Origin: Deltaproteobacteria bacterium
Lineage (GTDB): Bacteria > JADJOY01
Assembly: GCA_016713535.1 (NCBI GenBank)
Contig: JADJOY010000029.1
Location: 62,001-126,000 of the forward strand
Direction: 5' to 3'
DNA: 64,000 bases
The notes under the pieces were generated by a model. It searched no databases. It saw nothing but the letters and a program-made list of their open reading frames with translations, and was not told the DNA's origin. The position numbers were made by a program, and so were the translations under genes. Of the stretch, positions 46,840 to 55,174 are shown piece by piece (position 1 is the first letter of the stretch; every line of letters begins with the position of its first letter).

Positions 46840-47047
46840 GGGGGCTGTTCCAGCCCCCCGCCCGCGCGGAGTGAATCCGCGCGGGTCCCACCCCCGAGTC
46901 ACTCGCTTCGCTCGTGGCGTCGCGCTGAGGCTGTGAACGTTTCCCTCTGGGTTGCTCCCGGAAGCCGCGTAGGCCCGGCGACGGGGGATGGAACCCCCGT
47001 CGCTACGATGACTTTCGTAGCGCGGCGGGCTCCGTCCCCCCGCGGCG
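46840..47047. repeat. Compound palindromic repeat, copy 1 (downstream of DUF4388 gene 1)
   Basis: Modules in order: GGGGGCTGTTCCAGCCCC (46840-46859); a hairpin with perfect 10-bp stem CCCGCGCGGA/TCCGCGCGGG (46861-46885); CACTCGCTTCGCTCGTGGCG (46899 onward); ACGGGGG/CCCCCGT hairpin; CGCTACGA/TCGTAGCG hairpin; and a GC block ending GTCCCCCCGCGGCGC. The same modules in the same order follow the second DUF4388 gene at 49956. It lies in the 412-bp gap before hisG, which holds no gene. Confidence 0.8.
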
Positions 47048-47237
47048 CTTCGCTCTGGCTCGATTTCTTCACAGGCGCGCTGCGACGCGCCATGTGACGG
47101 GTCCATTCGTGGCTCGAGCCGGGACGTGCCGCTGGCCGCCGGGGCCATCGAGACACGTCCGGGCGCGCGCTAGGGCTTCCGGGTTCATCGCATCACCGGC
47201 GGTGCCGCGTTTCCGCGGCGTCGTCCACGAGGACCGC

Positions 47238-48167
47238 ATGGCTCCCGCCAAGAAATCGACTCGCCCGGCGAAGTCCGCCGCGCCCGCCGCGCCGGCCCCG
47301 CTGCTCAAGCTCGGCCTGCCCAAGGGCAGCCTCCAGGACGCCACCGTGCGGCTCTTCGCCAAGGCCGGCTGGAACGTGATGGCGAGCGGCCGCGGCTACT
47401 ATCCCCCCATCGACGACAAGGAGATCCAGGCGCGCCTGATCCGCGCGCAGGAGATGGCTCGGTACGTCGAGGACGGACTGCTCGACGTGGGCCTGACCGG
47501 GCGCGACTGGGTGCTCGAGCAGAACGCCAAGGTCCACGAGGTCGCCGAGCTCCAGTACGCACGCGCCGGGCTGGGCAAGGTGCGCTGGGTGATCGCGGTA
47601 CCCGAGGCGTCGCCCATCCACCGGGTCGAGGACCTGCAGGGCAAGCGCATCGCGACCGAGCTGGTGGGCTTCACGCGCCGCTACCTGAAGGGCCGGGGCG
47701 TGACCGCCAAGGTCGAGTTCTCGTGGGGCGCCACCGAGGTCAAGCCGCCCGAGCTCGCCTACGCGATCGTCGAGCTCACCGAGACCGGCAGCTCGCTCAG
47801 GGCCAATCACCTGCGCATCGTCGACACCATCCTCGAGTCCACCACGCTCTTGATCGCCAACCGTGAGTCGTGGAAGGACCCCTGGAAGCGCCGCAAGATG
47901 GAGAGCATGGCGCTGCTCCTGGGCGGCGCGCTGCGCGCCGAGACCAAGGTCGGCCTCAAGATGAACGTCCACGAGGGTCACCTGGGCGAGGTGCAGGAGC
48001 TGCTCCCGGCGCTGCACACGCCGACGCTCGCGACGCTCTCGGACAAGGGCTGGTTCAGCCTCGAGGTGGTGGTGGACGAGCAGCTCGTGCGGGACCTGGT
48101 GCCGCGGCTCAAGCAGTTCGGCGCCACCGGCATCATCGAGTATCCGCTCAACAAGGTGGTGCCCTGA
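47238..48167 (+). CDS. hisG: ATP phosphoribosyltransferase (long form)
   Basis: First enzyme of histidine biosynthesis, joining ATP and PRPP; 309 aa, so the long HisG with a C-terminal ACT-like regulatory domain. [18 protein letters not shown] opens the catalytic domain; [12 protein letters not shown] and [16 protein letters not shown] follow, with [12 protein letters not shown] near the PRPP site; the last ~75 residues ([20 protein letters not shown]) are HisG_C. An N-terminal Lys/Pro/Ala extension of ~20 residues is unusual. No other his gene is nearby; it stands alone between two DUF4388 genes. Confidence 0.94.
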   Translation: MAPAKKSTRPAKSAAPAAPAPLLKLGLPKGSLQDATVRLFAKAGWNVMASGRGYYPPIDDKEIQARLIRAQEMARYVEDGLLDVGLTGRDWVLEQNAKVHEVAELQYARAGLGKVRWVIAVPEASPIHRVEDLQGKRIATELVGFTRRYLKGRGVTAKVEFSWGATEVKPPELAYAIVELTETGSSLRANHLRIVDTILESTTLLIANRESWKDPWKRRKMESMALLLGGALRAETKVGLKMNVHEGHLGEVQELLPALHTPTLATLSDKGWFSLEVVVDEQLVRDLVPRLKQFGATGIIEYPLNKVVP

Positions 48168-48262
48168 GCCAGGCGTGGGCCTCGCGCCGCAGCCGCGAAA
48201 AGCGCCCGGAAATGAACCCTCGTGACGGCTCGCGCGTCGTGTAAGATCGCGAGCCAGCCGCC

Positions 48263-49942
48263 ATGAACCCATCCGATCTCTCGCTCAAGCTGCGCGTCAA
48301 CATGGGTGCGCTCAAGGGAGTGCGTCTCACCTCCACGGACGGGCTCTTGCTGTCGCTCGTCGACGGCAACCGATCGGTCGACGACGTGGTGCGCTCGGCG
48401 CCGCTGCCGCGCGACCAGGTGCTGGAGGCGGTCACGCGGCTGCGGGCGGCGGGAGTGCTGCTCGCCCCCGGCGAAGCGGCACCTGCCGCGGCACCCGCTC
48501 GACCTGCGCCCCCGGCGTCGACCCGCGTCCGGCCGGGTGGTGGGGAAGACGTGCCGTTCGTCGAGGTCAAGACCGACGAGGTCATCGCCAACCCGGCCAC
48601 GTGGGTGAAGCAGGCGATGGCGACCAGCGCGGAGCCACTGCGCGACAAGACGCCCTCCGCGGTGGTGCGTGCCGCCCAGGTCGAGGCCGAGTTCCTCGAC
48701 CGCCTCGACCTCGACGGAACGCCCGAGCTCGACCCCAAGCCGCCGCCCCCGCCGGTGCGCCGCGTGCGCTCGGGACCGTGGCAGGCCAAGGGCAAGACCG
48801 AGACCGGCAGCCTCAAGAACGACCCGATCTACCGGCTGCTGCGCGACTACTACAACGACAAGCGCTCGGGACTGCTCAAGGTCGAGACCGAGAAGGACTG
48901 GCGCGAGATCTACTTCTTCCGCGGCCACCCGAACTACGTCCGCGAGCCCAACCCGAAGTACCGCTTCGGCGAGTCGCTCGAGCGCAGTGGGCTCGTGAGC
49001 CCGTTCGACGTCGCCGACGCCCAGAAGATCGCCGAGAAGGAGAAACTCCTCCTCGGGCTGGTGCTGGTCGAGCTCGGCAGCCTCACCGAGTTCCAGATCA
49101 AGGGGATCGTGCGCACGCTCGTCGAGGTGCGGATCTCCGACATCTTCGGCTGGGATCGCGGCAACTACACCTTCACCGCCGACGACCGCGAGCGCGACGA
49201 CCTGGTGCTCACCCAGGTCGACATGAGCCGTATCCTGTTCTTCGGGCTCAAGACCAAGTTCCCGTGGGAGAAGGCGCGGATCGAGCTCGAGCGCGACCAG
49301 GACCGCTACCTGGTGCGCAACCCGGAGATGGCGCAGGCCGTGGCGCGTCTCAAGCTGGCGGATCGCGAGCGGCGCTTCCTCGACGACGTGATCGACGGCG
49401 CGCGCACGCTGCGCCAGATCATCGGCTACTCGACCCTCAAGGGCTCCTCGACCTGGCAGCTCCTGCACGCCCTGATCGTCACGGGGTTCGTGACCTTCGC
49501 GGAAAACGCGCAGATGGACGTGGTGTCGAGCAAGCTCGCGCTCGACGTCGAGAAGAAGATCGCGACCCTGCGCGGCGCCACTCACTTCGACGTGCTCGAG
49601 GTGCACTGGACCGCGCTCGACTTCGAGATTCGCGCCGGCTACGAGCGACTGCTCAAGGAGTACAGCCTCGACCGGCGTGAGGTGCAGAACGCCTCGCAGG
49701 AAGTCCACGACAAGTACAGGATCGTGCTCGACCGGGTCGAGCTCGCCTACCGCAGCATCCACGAGTCGGGACCGCGGCGGACCTACCGCGAGAGCGTGAT
49801 CCCCGACGACAAGATCCGCTTCGCGGCGACCTTCAACGTCCAGCAGGCCAAGAACTACAAGTTCATGGGTGACATGCGCCAGGCGAAAGAGTGCTTCGAC
49901 CGCGCCCGCGAGCTCGCGCCCAACGTCAAAGTCGATCTCTGA
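48263..49942 (+). CDS. DUF4388 / J-like signalling protein 2
   Basis: 559 aa. An N-terminal winged-helix-like module (LRVNMGALKGVRLTSTDGLL) is followed by a Pro/Ala linker, a DUF4388 module (KRSGLLKVETEKDWREIYFF; GESLERSGLVSPFDVADAQK), a second winged-helix-like stretch, and a J-like domain (THFDVLEVHWTALDFEIRAG) without HPD, ending in a TPR-like helix. Domain order matches the 43985 protein without the duplicated DUF4388, so the two are paralogs flanking hisG. The start lies 95 bp after the hisG stop; TAAGAT at 48242 could be a -10 box very near the ATG. The role is unknown. Confidence 0.78.
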   Translation: MNPSDLSLKLRVNMGALKGVRLTSTDGLLLSLVDGNRSVDDVVRSAPLPRDQVLEAVTRLRAAGVLLAPGEAAPAAAPARPAPPASTRVRPGGGEDVPFVEVKTDEVIANPATWVKQAMATSAEPLRDKTPSAVVRAAQVEAEFLDRLDLDGTPELDPKPPPPPVRRVRSGPWQAKGKTETGSLKNDPIYRLLRDYYNDKRSGLLKVETEKDWREIYFFRGHPNYVREPNPKYRFGESLERSGLVSPFDVADAQKIAEKEKLLLGLVLVELGSLTEFQIKGIVRTLVEVRISDIFGWDRGNYTFTADDRERDDLVLTQVDMSRILFFGLKTKFPWEKARIELERDQDRYLVRNPEMAQAVARLKLADRERRFLDDVIDGARTLRQIIGYSTLKGSSTWQLLHALIVTGFVTFAENAQMDVVSSKLALDVEKKIATLRGATHFDVLEVHWTALDFEIRAGYERLLKEYSLDRREVQNASQEVHDKYRIVLDRVELAYRSIHESGPRRTYRESVIPDDKIRFAATFNVQQAKNYKFMGDMRQAKECFDRARELAPNVKVDL

Positions 49943-49955
49943 GTGCGGGTCTCTC

Positions 49956-50128
49956 GGGGGGCTGTTCCAGCCCCCACCCCGCCGGACCGCAGTGTCAATC
50001 CGGCGGGTCACCAAAGGCCGCCGCGAGGGCGCACTCGCTTCGCTCGTGGCGTCGCGCCGCGACGGAGGATGGAACCCCCGTCGCTACGATGGTTTTCGTA
50101 GCGCGGGGGCTCCGTCCCCCCGCGGCGC
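49956..50128. repeat. Compound palindromic repeat, copy 2 (downstream of DUF4388 gene 2)
   Basis: Same module order as 46840-47047: GGGGGGCTGTTCCAGCCCCC (49956-49975), a hairpin with a different 9-bp stem (CCCGCCGGA/TCCGGCGGG), the CACTCGCTTCGCTCGTGGCG block, GATGGAACCCCCGTCGCTAC, TTTCGTAGCGCGGGGGCTCC and GTCCCCCCGCGGCGC. Over the final 68 bp the copies differ at only a handful of positions, while hairpin 2 keeps its pairing with different bases. Confidence 0.8.
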
Positions 50129-50192
50129 GAGACCGCCGAATGGCTTTGCGCTCGAGCACGTTCCAGCCCCTCGCCCGCGACGGGCTCTGCGC

Positions 50193-50244
50193 GGCCCGCC
50201 GGAGGCGGGCCCTCCAGACCGGGAGGGGCACGCGCCGCGTGCCC
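50193..50244. terminator. Two stacked perfect hairpins at the GH44 3' side
   Basis: GGCCCGCC gga GGCGGGCC (50193-50211) and GGGCACGC gcc GCGTGCCC (50226-50244), each with a perfect 8-bp stem and 3-nt loop. They lie between the compound repeat and the GH44 stop at 50313. Neither has a T-tract; a terminator or mRNA-stabilising role is inferred. Confidence 0.45.
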
Positions 50245-50312
50245 GGCGAACCGGGATGGCGTCACGCCGCCGAGGCCGTGGATCGCGGTCGGCCGCCGCG
50301 CGTCCGCCCGGC

Positions 50313-51935
50313 TCAGCCGCTCGGGTCGGTGCCGGGGATGGCGAGGATGGCGATGCTGGTCGCCGAGAGCGGTACGCTCGCCACACCGCCCGCCACGTTC
50401 AGGTCGGCCTTGCGCACGATCGTCGCGCCACCGTCGTTCGAGTAGAGCCGCGCGGCCCCCGACGGCGAGAACGCGCCCACGCCGACCTTCACCGTGCGCG
50501 CCGACGCTCGCTCGTTGACGAGCACGATCGTCAGTCCGCTGGCGCCTGTGGCGGCGTAGGCCTGGAGCTCGGTCTCGCTCACGCTCGCGCGCACGCTCGT
50601 CGACTCGAACGCGGCGCCAGCGCCGTCGTAGTTCCGGAACAGCCGGTACGCCGCGAACGCCCGCTCGCCGGCTCCGGGGGGCGCCCACGCGGTGGCGAGG
50701 TCCATCCCCTCGCGGCCGAGGATGCCGAGGACCTCGGCGTAGGTCACCGCACCGATCGCCTCGTCGTGGTGGTAGAAGTCGAACTCGCTGAGCGCGAGCT
50801 TGGTGCCCGGATAGTTCTGCGCCACCCAGTCGCGCATGCGCGGCACCAGCCGGATCTGCGCGTCGATCCACGATGGGTCGGTGTACGTCGGGTCCCACAG
50901 CGAGCGTGTAATCGCCGGCGGGCTCCCGCCCTGCGGGTAGTAGTGGAGATCGAGGTAGTGGAGGATCCGCCTCCCGTGCGCCTGCTCGTAGGCCTTCGCC
51001 TGCTGGAGCAGCCACGCCGTGAGCTCGACGCCACCGTGGGCGGCGCGGTCGGGTGAGCTCGGGAAGCAGCCCTGCGAGACGTCGTCGGCGTCGGAACAGA
51101 AGTAGTTGGGCCAGCCCCACTCGGCGGGGCCGGCGATCTGGGCGGTCGGGTCGGCGTCGAGGATCGCCACCGCGTGATCGCGCATCCGCTGCCACAGCTC
51201 GTCGTAGGTGAGCCGGGTCTTGCGGATGTCGTGGTGGGTCGAGCTCCACAGGTTGGGCTCGTTGTCGAGGGCGTAGATGCGCTGGCCGTTCGAGGGGCCG
51301 AACTTCTGCACCAGGTAAGCCGCCCACTGGCCGACCCACGCCGGATCGACCGCCATGCTGGTGCGCGTCGCGCTGCCGCAGTCGATGTAGGCCCCCGAAC
51401 TCGGGTTCACGCCGCTGCCGCAGTTGGTGTCGTAGGGGTCGAACGACGTCTGGCTCGGGTACGCACTCTTCGGGCAGCCGCAGTCGAATGGGTGGCCGTA
51501 CCTGGGGGGCGCCTTCGCCACCCAGCCGATCGTCGGCACCGTCAGGAGCGCCTTCGCGCCGTGGCTCGCGAGTGTCGCGAGCAGGGCGTTGGCGCCGCTT
51601 TGCTCCTTGGGATCGGCGGGCGGGTTCGCGCACCAGCCGTCGGCGTCGTTCCAGCAGCCCGGGACGTTCTCGAAGTACCAGTCGGCGGCGGTGTTCTGGA
51701 CGTCGATCAGGTAGTTGTAGCGGGTGACCGAGTTGCCGCCCCAGCGCCCCGCCGCGATCCGACCGGCCGAGAGCTGGGTGGCATCGGGGAAGTTGAGCCC
51801 GTAGATCCCGGGCGAGATCGCGCGCCGATCGGCGGCGGTGTCGACGCTCACCGAGAGCAGGTCACACGTCGCCGCGAGGTTGATGGCGAGCGCGAACCCC
51901 GCCACCGCGATGGCCGACCGTCGTGTGCGTTTCAC
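50313..51935 (-). CDS. Secreted glycoside hydrolase family 44 protein
   Basis: 540-aa endo-beta-glucanase/xyloglucanase-type hydrolase. A hydrophobic N-terminus (SAIAVAGFALAINLAATC) directs export. GH44 landmarks: ISPGIYGLNFPDA, AGRWGGNSVTRYNY, IYALDNEPNLW with the acid/base Glu, HYLDLHYYPQGG and LALSEFDFYHH with the nucleophile Glu. The C-terminal ~90 residues are a beta-sandwich (VNERASARTVKVGVGAF). Activity on plant or microbial beta-glucan is a family-level inference. No CBM or dockerin is visible. Confidence 0.88.
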   Translation of the reverse strand: MKRTRRSAIAVAGFALAINLAATCDLLSVSVDTAADRRAISPGIYGLNFPDATQLSAGRIAAGRWGGNSVTRYNYLIDVQNTAADWYFENVPGCWNDADGWCANPPADPKEQSGANALLATLASHGAKALLTVPTIGWVAKAPPRYGHPFDCGCPKSAYPSQTSFDPYDTNCGSGVNPSSGAYIDCGSATRTSMAVDPAWVGQWAAYLVQKFGPSNGQRIYALDNEPNLWSSTHHDIRKTRLTYDELWQRMRDHAVAILDADPTAQIAGPAEWGWPNYFCSDADDVSQGCFPSSPDRAAHGGVELTAWLLQQAKAYEQAHGRRILHYLDLHYYPQGGSPPAITRSLWDPTYTDPSWIDAQIRLVPRMRDWVAQNYPGTKLALSEFDFYHHDEAIGAVTYAEVLGILGREGMDLATAWAPPGAGERAFAAYRLFRNYDGAGAAFESTSVRASVSETELQAYAATGASGLTIVLVNERASARTVKVGVGAFSPSGAARLYSNDGGATIVRKADLNVAGGVASVPLSATSIAILAIPGTDPSG

Positions 51936-52024
51936 CCCACGATTTCAGGACTCCGCGAGGCACAAGTCAATCGGGAGAAGCGCTCGTTCCGGGGCGCCGA
52001 CCGGCGAGCGCCTGCGGTGTCGCC

Positions 52025-52624
52025 TCACCTCGACGGCCAGATCCTGCGCGCGATCGGTAGGCACAAGAGCATCACCGCGCCGTTGGCGAAACCGAACCAG
52101 GGTGGGGCGAGGAAGAAGGGGGCGCCGAGCCGGTGCCCGATCCAGTTCATCGCCAGACGCTCGGCGCTCGACACGATCAGCAGCACGCCGCCCCAGTACT
52201 GGATGTCGTTGGAGAGCGGGCGCAGCACCCGGAACAGCGCCGCGCCGCCGAGGCCGATCGCCCACGCCATCCCGAGGTAGGCGTGCTTCGCCTCCGCCCA
52301 GACCGGCGAGCGCGCGCACATCTTGTCCTGCGCCCACACCGGGAAGATCGCCAGGATGATGAGCAGCAGCCACAGCAGGTTGCGCTGGTTGCGGCGGTGG
52401 TCGGCCGAGAACTCGAAGCCGAACTGCTTGGGCGTGGTGCGCATCATCTGCGCGCACACCTTGCAGTAGAAGCGTCGGTAGGGCTCGAGACCGGCCAGCT
52501 CGATGGTGCGGCCGCAGCCGCGGCACTCCGTGGTGGGCGGGATCTCGAGAGGTGGGCGCTGCCACCAGCGGCGCCTCGCGGGCGCCTCCGGTGCGCCCTC
52601 GGCGTCGGCGGTGGTGGTGTTCAT
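52025..52624 (-). CDS. Zinc-ribbon membrane protein of unknown function
   Basis: 199 aa, not recognised. The N-terminus carries two Cys pairs (ECRGCGRTIELAG, FYCKVC) that look like a rubredoxin-like zinc ribbon; three or four hydrophobic helices follow (LLWLLLIILAIFPVWA, YLGMAWAIGLGGAALF, YWGGVLLIVSSAERLA, FGFANGAVMLLCLPIA). Its ATG overlaps the stop of the upstream PilZ regulator (ATGA), so it is coupled to it and may be its membrane partner. Confidence 0.65.
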   Translation of the reverse strand: MNTTTADAEGAPEAPARRRWWQRPPLEIPPTTECRGCGRTIELAGLEPYRRFYCKVCAQMMRTTPKQFGFEFSADHRRNQRNLLWLLLIILAIFPVWAQDKMCARSPVWAEAKHAYLGMAWAIGLGGAALFRVLRPLSNDIQYWGGVLLIVSSAERLAMNWIGHRLGAPFFLAPPWFGFANGAVMLLCLPIARRIWPSR

Positions 52625-53816
52625 AGTCCGAAGGGAACGGTCGCTTCGTTGACCTTGTACTTGAGGTGTTCCTCGATGTAGGTGCGCAGCGTGTCGCGGG
52701 CGATGTCGCCGACGTCCTTGAACTTGGAGGCCCATGCCCGGTCCGCGCGCCTGCTGGGTGTCTTCGCGGCGCGGCCGCACGTAGACCACGCGCGCCTCGA
52801 GCTCGAGCATGACCTCCAGCGCGGGGAGCTGGAACCGCACCTTGAGCTCGGTGCCGAGCGCGCACGGCTCGTTGGTCTCGAGAAAGCAGCCGCCGAGCCC
52901 GATGGTGCGCGCGTAGGCGGTGTGCACCAGGTCGTCGACCCGGTACTCGACCGGGAAGTGCACCGAGACACGCGGGTGGCGGCGGTGGGGCGGAGTCTCG
53001 TTACCGCGGAGCATGCGGTTCACGAGGTCGGAGAGCTCGCCCGGCAGGATCGACTTGTCGAGGAAGCCGGACACCCCCATCGCCTGGAGCTCGGTGTCGC
53101 CGCGCTTGTCGAAGAGCGGCTCGATCACCCACACCGGCGCGCCGACGAAGATCGACGGGTCGGCGAGCCGCTCGAGCAGCTCGCTGCCGCCGAGGCGCGG
53201 GTCGATCAAGTTCACGATCAGCAGCGCGAACTCGCCCCGTTCACCCTGGATGTGCTCGAGCGCTTCGGCGGCGGTGCCCGAGAGCACCACCGGCGCCTTG
53301 AGCTCCTTGATCACGTCGCTGAGCATCACGTCGTAGAACTCGGTGTTGCCGAGGATCAGCACCGAGCGCCCGTGGGTGACGAGGTCGATGGGCCCGGTGT
53401 GGGGCCCGGTCTTGGGTGTGGCGGCGCCGCGCGGCGCGCCAACGCCGGGACGGGGTGTCGGCGTCGCGTGCGGGTCGGTCCGCTTGCGGCGTAGCTCCTC
53501 GATCGCCACCCGGGCGGCGTCGGCGAACGGCTCGGCGATCTCGCTCAGGCGGAACACGAACTTCTTGTCCTCGGTCTTGACCACGAGCTTGGGCTCGCGC
53601 GCGCCCTCGAAGCCGAGGTCGAGGACGTTGCGCAGCGAGATCGCGACCTCGTGGATACCCACGGTGCGGTCGAGGCGGCTGGTGGGCACGAACACCAGCC
53701 GCTTGTTCGTGAGGTGGAGGATGCCTTCCGCCGCCAGGATCCAGTTGAACGAGTGGATGGCGCCCTCGAGCGTCCAGGACGCGTTCGTCGCGGAGAAGCT
53801 CGAAGGAGTCGGTCAC
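52621..53816 (-). CDS. GRAM-like / receiver-like / PilZ regulator, two frameshifts
   Basis: Three-part architecture: a GRAM/PH-like N-terminus (SFNWILAAEGILHLTNKRLV, RTVGIHEVAISLRNVLDLGF), a receiver-like domain (SVLILGNTEFYDVMLSDVIK; FALLIVNLIDPRLGGSELL; GVSGFLDKSILPGEL) and a PilZ domain (RRHPRVSVHFPVEYRV, GLGGCFLETNE) expected to bind cyclic di-GMP. The receiver has Asn where the phospho-Asp should be and lacks the N-terminal acidic pair, so it is probably a pseudo-receiver. The frame breaks twice: near 53773-53780 (two bases missing or one extra after DERV) and at 52723-52726 (one extra A; GMGLQFKDVGDIARD resumes). The GTG at 53816 starts it. It is coupled to the zinc-ribbon membrane protein. 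Confidence 0.75.
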
Positions 53817-54115
53817 GAGGGCGGTTCCGTGAGAGGGGGGCCGCGCCAGTCGGCCGGCAGGGCGCGAAATCGTACCCCGCCTCGGGTGAGCGTGTCCTCT
53901 CTTTTCGCCATTTCCTCGTTGGCCGCCCGGAAGGCACGCGCGAGCGGGCGGCGCGAGGCTCGAGGCGTGAGCGGTGTGCGGCGCGACCGCCGAGCGTAAC
54001 CAGAGGCGGGTCTGGGGCGGGGGGGGCCCCCGGGGGGGGGCCGCGCACTGCGGGCGGGAGCGTGTGGTAACAGAGTCGCGCGGGTTGCGAAGGGGGCGGG
54101 GAAGGAGCGAGGCCG
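53817..54115. other. Divergent intergenic region with long G-tracts
   Basis: 299 bp between divergent PilZ genes, holding both promoters. At 54014-54040 lies G4-C-G8-C5-G9, which could form quadruplex or slip in replication. AAGGAG about 10 bp before the ATG at 54116 is a strong ribosome binding site. No ORF of coding character was found. Confidence 0.5.
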
Positions 54116-54460
54116 ATGGGAGAGCTCAGGCAGCACGAGCGGCGCAAGATCGAGCTCAAGGCCATCGTGAAGGGGATCGACCCGGCCGGCCAGATGTTCG
54201 CGCGTGACGCGCGCATCGTGAACCTGAGCCGCGGCGGTGCGTACCTGATCGCCCACGGCGACATCCCGTCGCGGGACGCGGTCGAGGTCTTCCTGTGGTT
54301 CGGCGATCCCGACGAGCCGGGCTCGACGCCCCAGGTCTCACCCACCCCGTCGCGCGTGGTCCGCGTCGAGCCCGTGATGGTGTCGGACGCGGTCGCGGGT
54401 GGCGTGATCCCGCGCCACGGCGTCGCGGTGCGCTTCGACCGCGAGCTCGACGTGGTTTGA
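54116..54460 (+). CDS. Single-domain PilZ protein
   Basis: 114 aa. HERRKIELKAIVKGID is the PilZ RxxxR-type N-terminus (here ERRK, so the second Arg is a Lys), ARIVNLSRGGAYLIAHG matches the D/NxSxxG motif with Asn first, and HGVAVRFDRELD closes the barrel. Probably binds cyclic di-GMP, though the altered first motif weakens this. It is divergent from the larger PilZ regulator and 17 bp upstream of the DUF192 gene, so likely cotranscribed with it. Confidence 0.82.
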   Translation: MGELRQHERRKIELKAIVKGIDPAGQMFARDARIVNLSRGGAYLIAHGDIPSRDAVEVFLWFGDPDEPGSTPQVSPTPSRVVRVEPVMVSDAVAGGVIPRHGVAVRFDRELDVV

Positions 54461-54477
54461 GCGAGCGCGGTGCGGTC

Positions 54478-55065
54478 GTGACGATCAGCCTGCTGCCTCG
54501 ACCGGCCCTGACCTGTGCCTCCGGCGCTCGTCGGAGCTCGCGCCCGAGCTGGTGGCTCGTCGTGGGCGTCGTCCTCGCGCTCGGCTGCCGCACCGAGCAC
54601 GCGGCGTTGCCGGCGGCCGGCGCCCCCGCACCGGCGCCCGCGGCCGCGGTGGGCGCAGCTCGCCCCGCGTGGGTGTACCTCTACGCCGGCTCCACCGAGA
54701 TCCGCGCCGAGGTGGCGGCCACGCCCAGCGCGCGCCAGGTCGGCCTCATGCACCGGCGCTCGCTCGAGCCCGACAGCGGCATGGTGTTCGTGTTCCCGGA
54801 CCGGCGGGAGCTCGACTTCTGGATGCTGAACGTGCCGATCCCGCTCTCGATCGCGTTCCTCGACGATGACGGCACGATCGTCCGCGTCCACGAGATGCCC
54901 GCCGGTGACGGCGTCCCCGCCCAGGACCAGGCGCGCTACCGGTCCGCGGCGGCGGTGCGGCTCGCGCTCGAGATGGAGGCCGGCTGGTTCACCCGCCACG
55001 GCCTCAAGGAAGGGGACAAGCTCGACCTCGGCACGCTGCTCGAGGACGTGAAGCCGAGCGAGTGA
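54478..55065 (+). CDS. DUF192-family lipoprotein
   Basis: 195 aa. A GTG start is followed by a hydrophobic segment and lipobox (VVGVVLALGC), then the DUF192 domain: VAATPSARQVGLMHRRSL, GMVFVFPDRRELDFWMLNVP, IPLSIAFLDDDGTIVRVHEM, VRLALEMEAGWFTRHGLKEG. All core blocks are present. DUF192 proteins are small secreted or periplasmic proteins without a settled function. It ends 70 bp before the convergent SLC6-type transporter, with a family C palindrome between. Confidence 0.82.
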   Translation: MTISLLPRPALTCASGARRSSRPSWWLVVGVVLALGCRTEHAALPAAGAPAPAPAAAVGAARPAWVYLYAGSTEIRAEVAATPSARQVGLMHRRSLEPDSGMVFVFPDRRELDFWMLNVPIPLSIAFLDDDGTIVRVHEMPAGDGVPAQDQARYRSAAAVRLALEMEAGWFTRHGLKEGDKLDLGTLLEDVKPSE

Positions 55066-55090
55066 GCCGGGAGAGGCCCGCGCCAGGGGC

Positions 55091-55174
55091 GCGCGGCGCG
55101 TTGCCGCGCCGGCTTTGGGGTGGGGCCCCGCCCGGATTCACTCCGGACGGGGCGGGGTCTTGGAAAGACCCCGA
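55091..55174. repeat. Palindromic repeat family C, overlapping the transporter 3' end
   Basis: A GC hairpin, CTTTGGGGTGGGGCCCCGC, a variable stem CCGGA ttcac TCCGG, then GGGGCGGGGTCTTGGAAAGA. Outer modules match 9014-9095 closely; the central stem differs. The transporter gene stops (TGA at 55138) inside the element, so its last residues SKTPPRPE are repeat-encoded. Confidence 0.7.
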
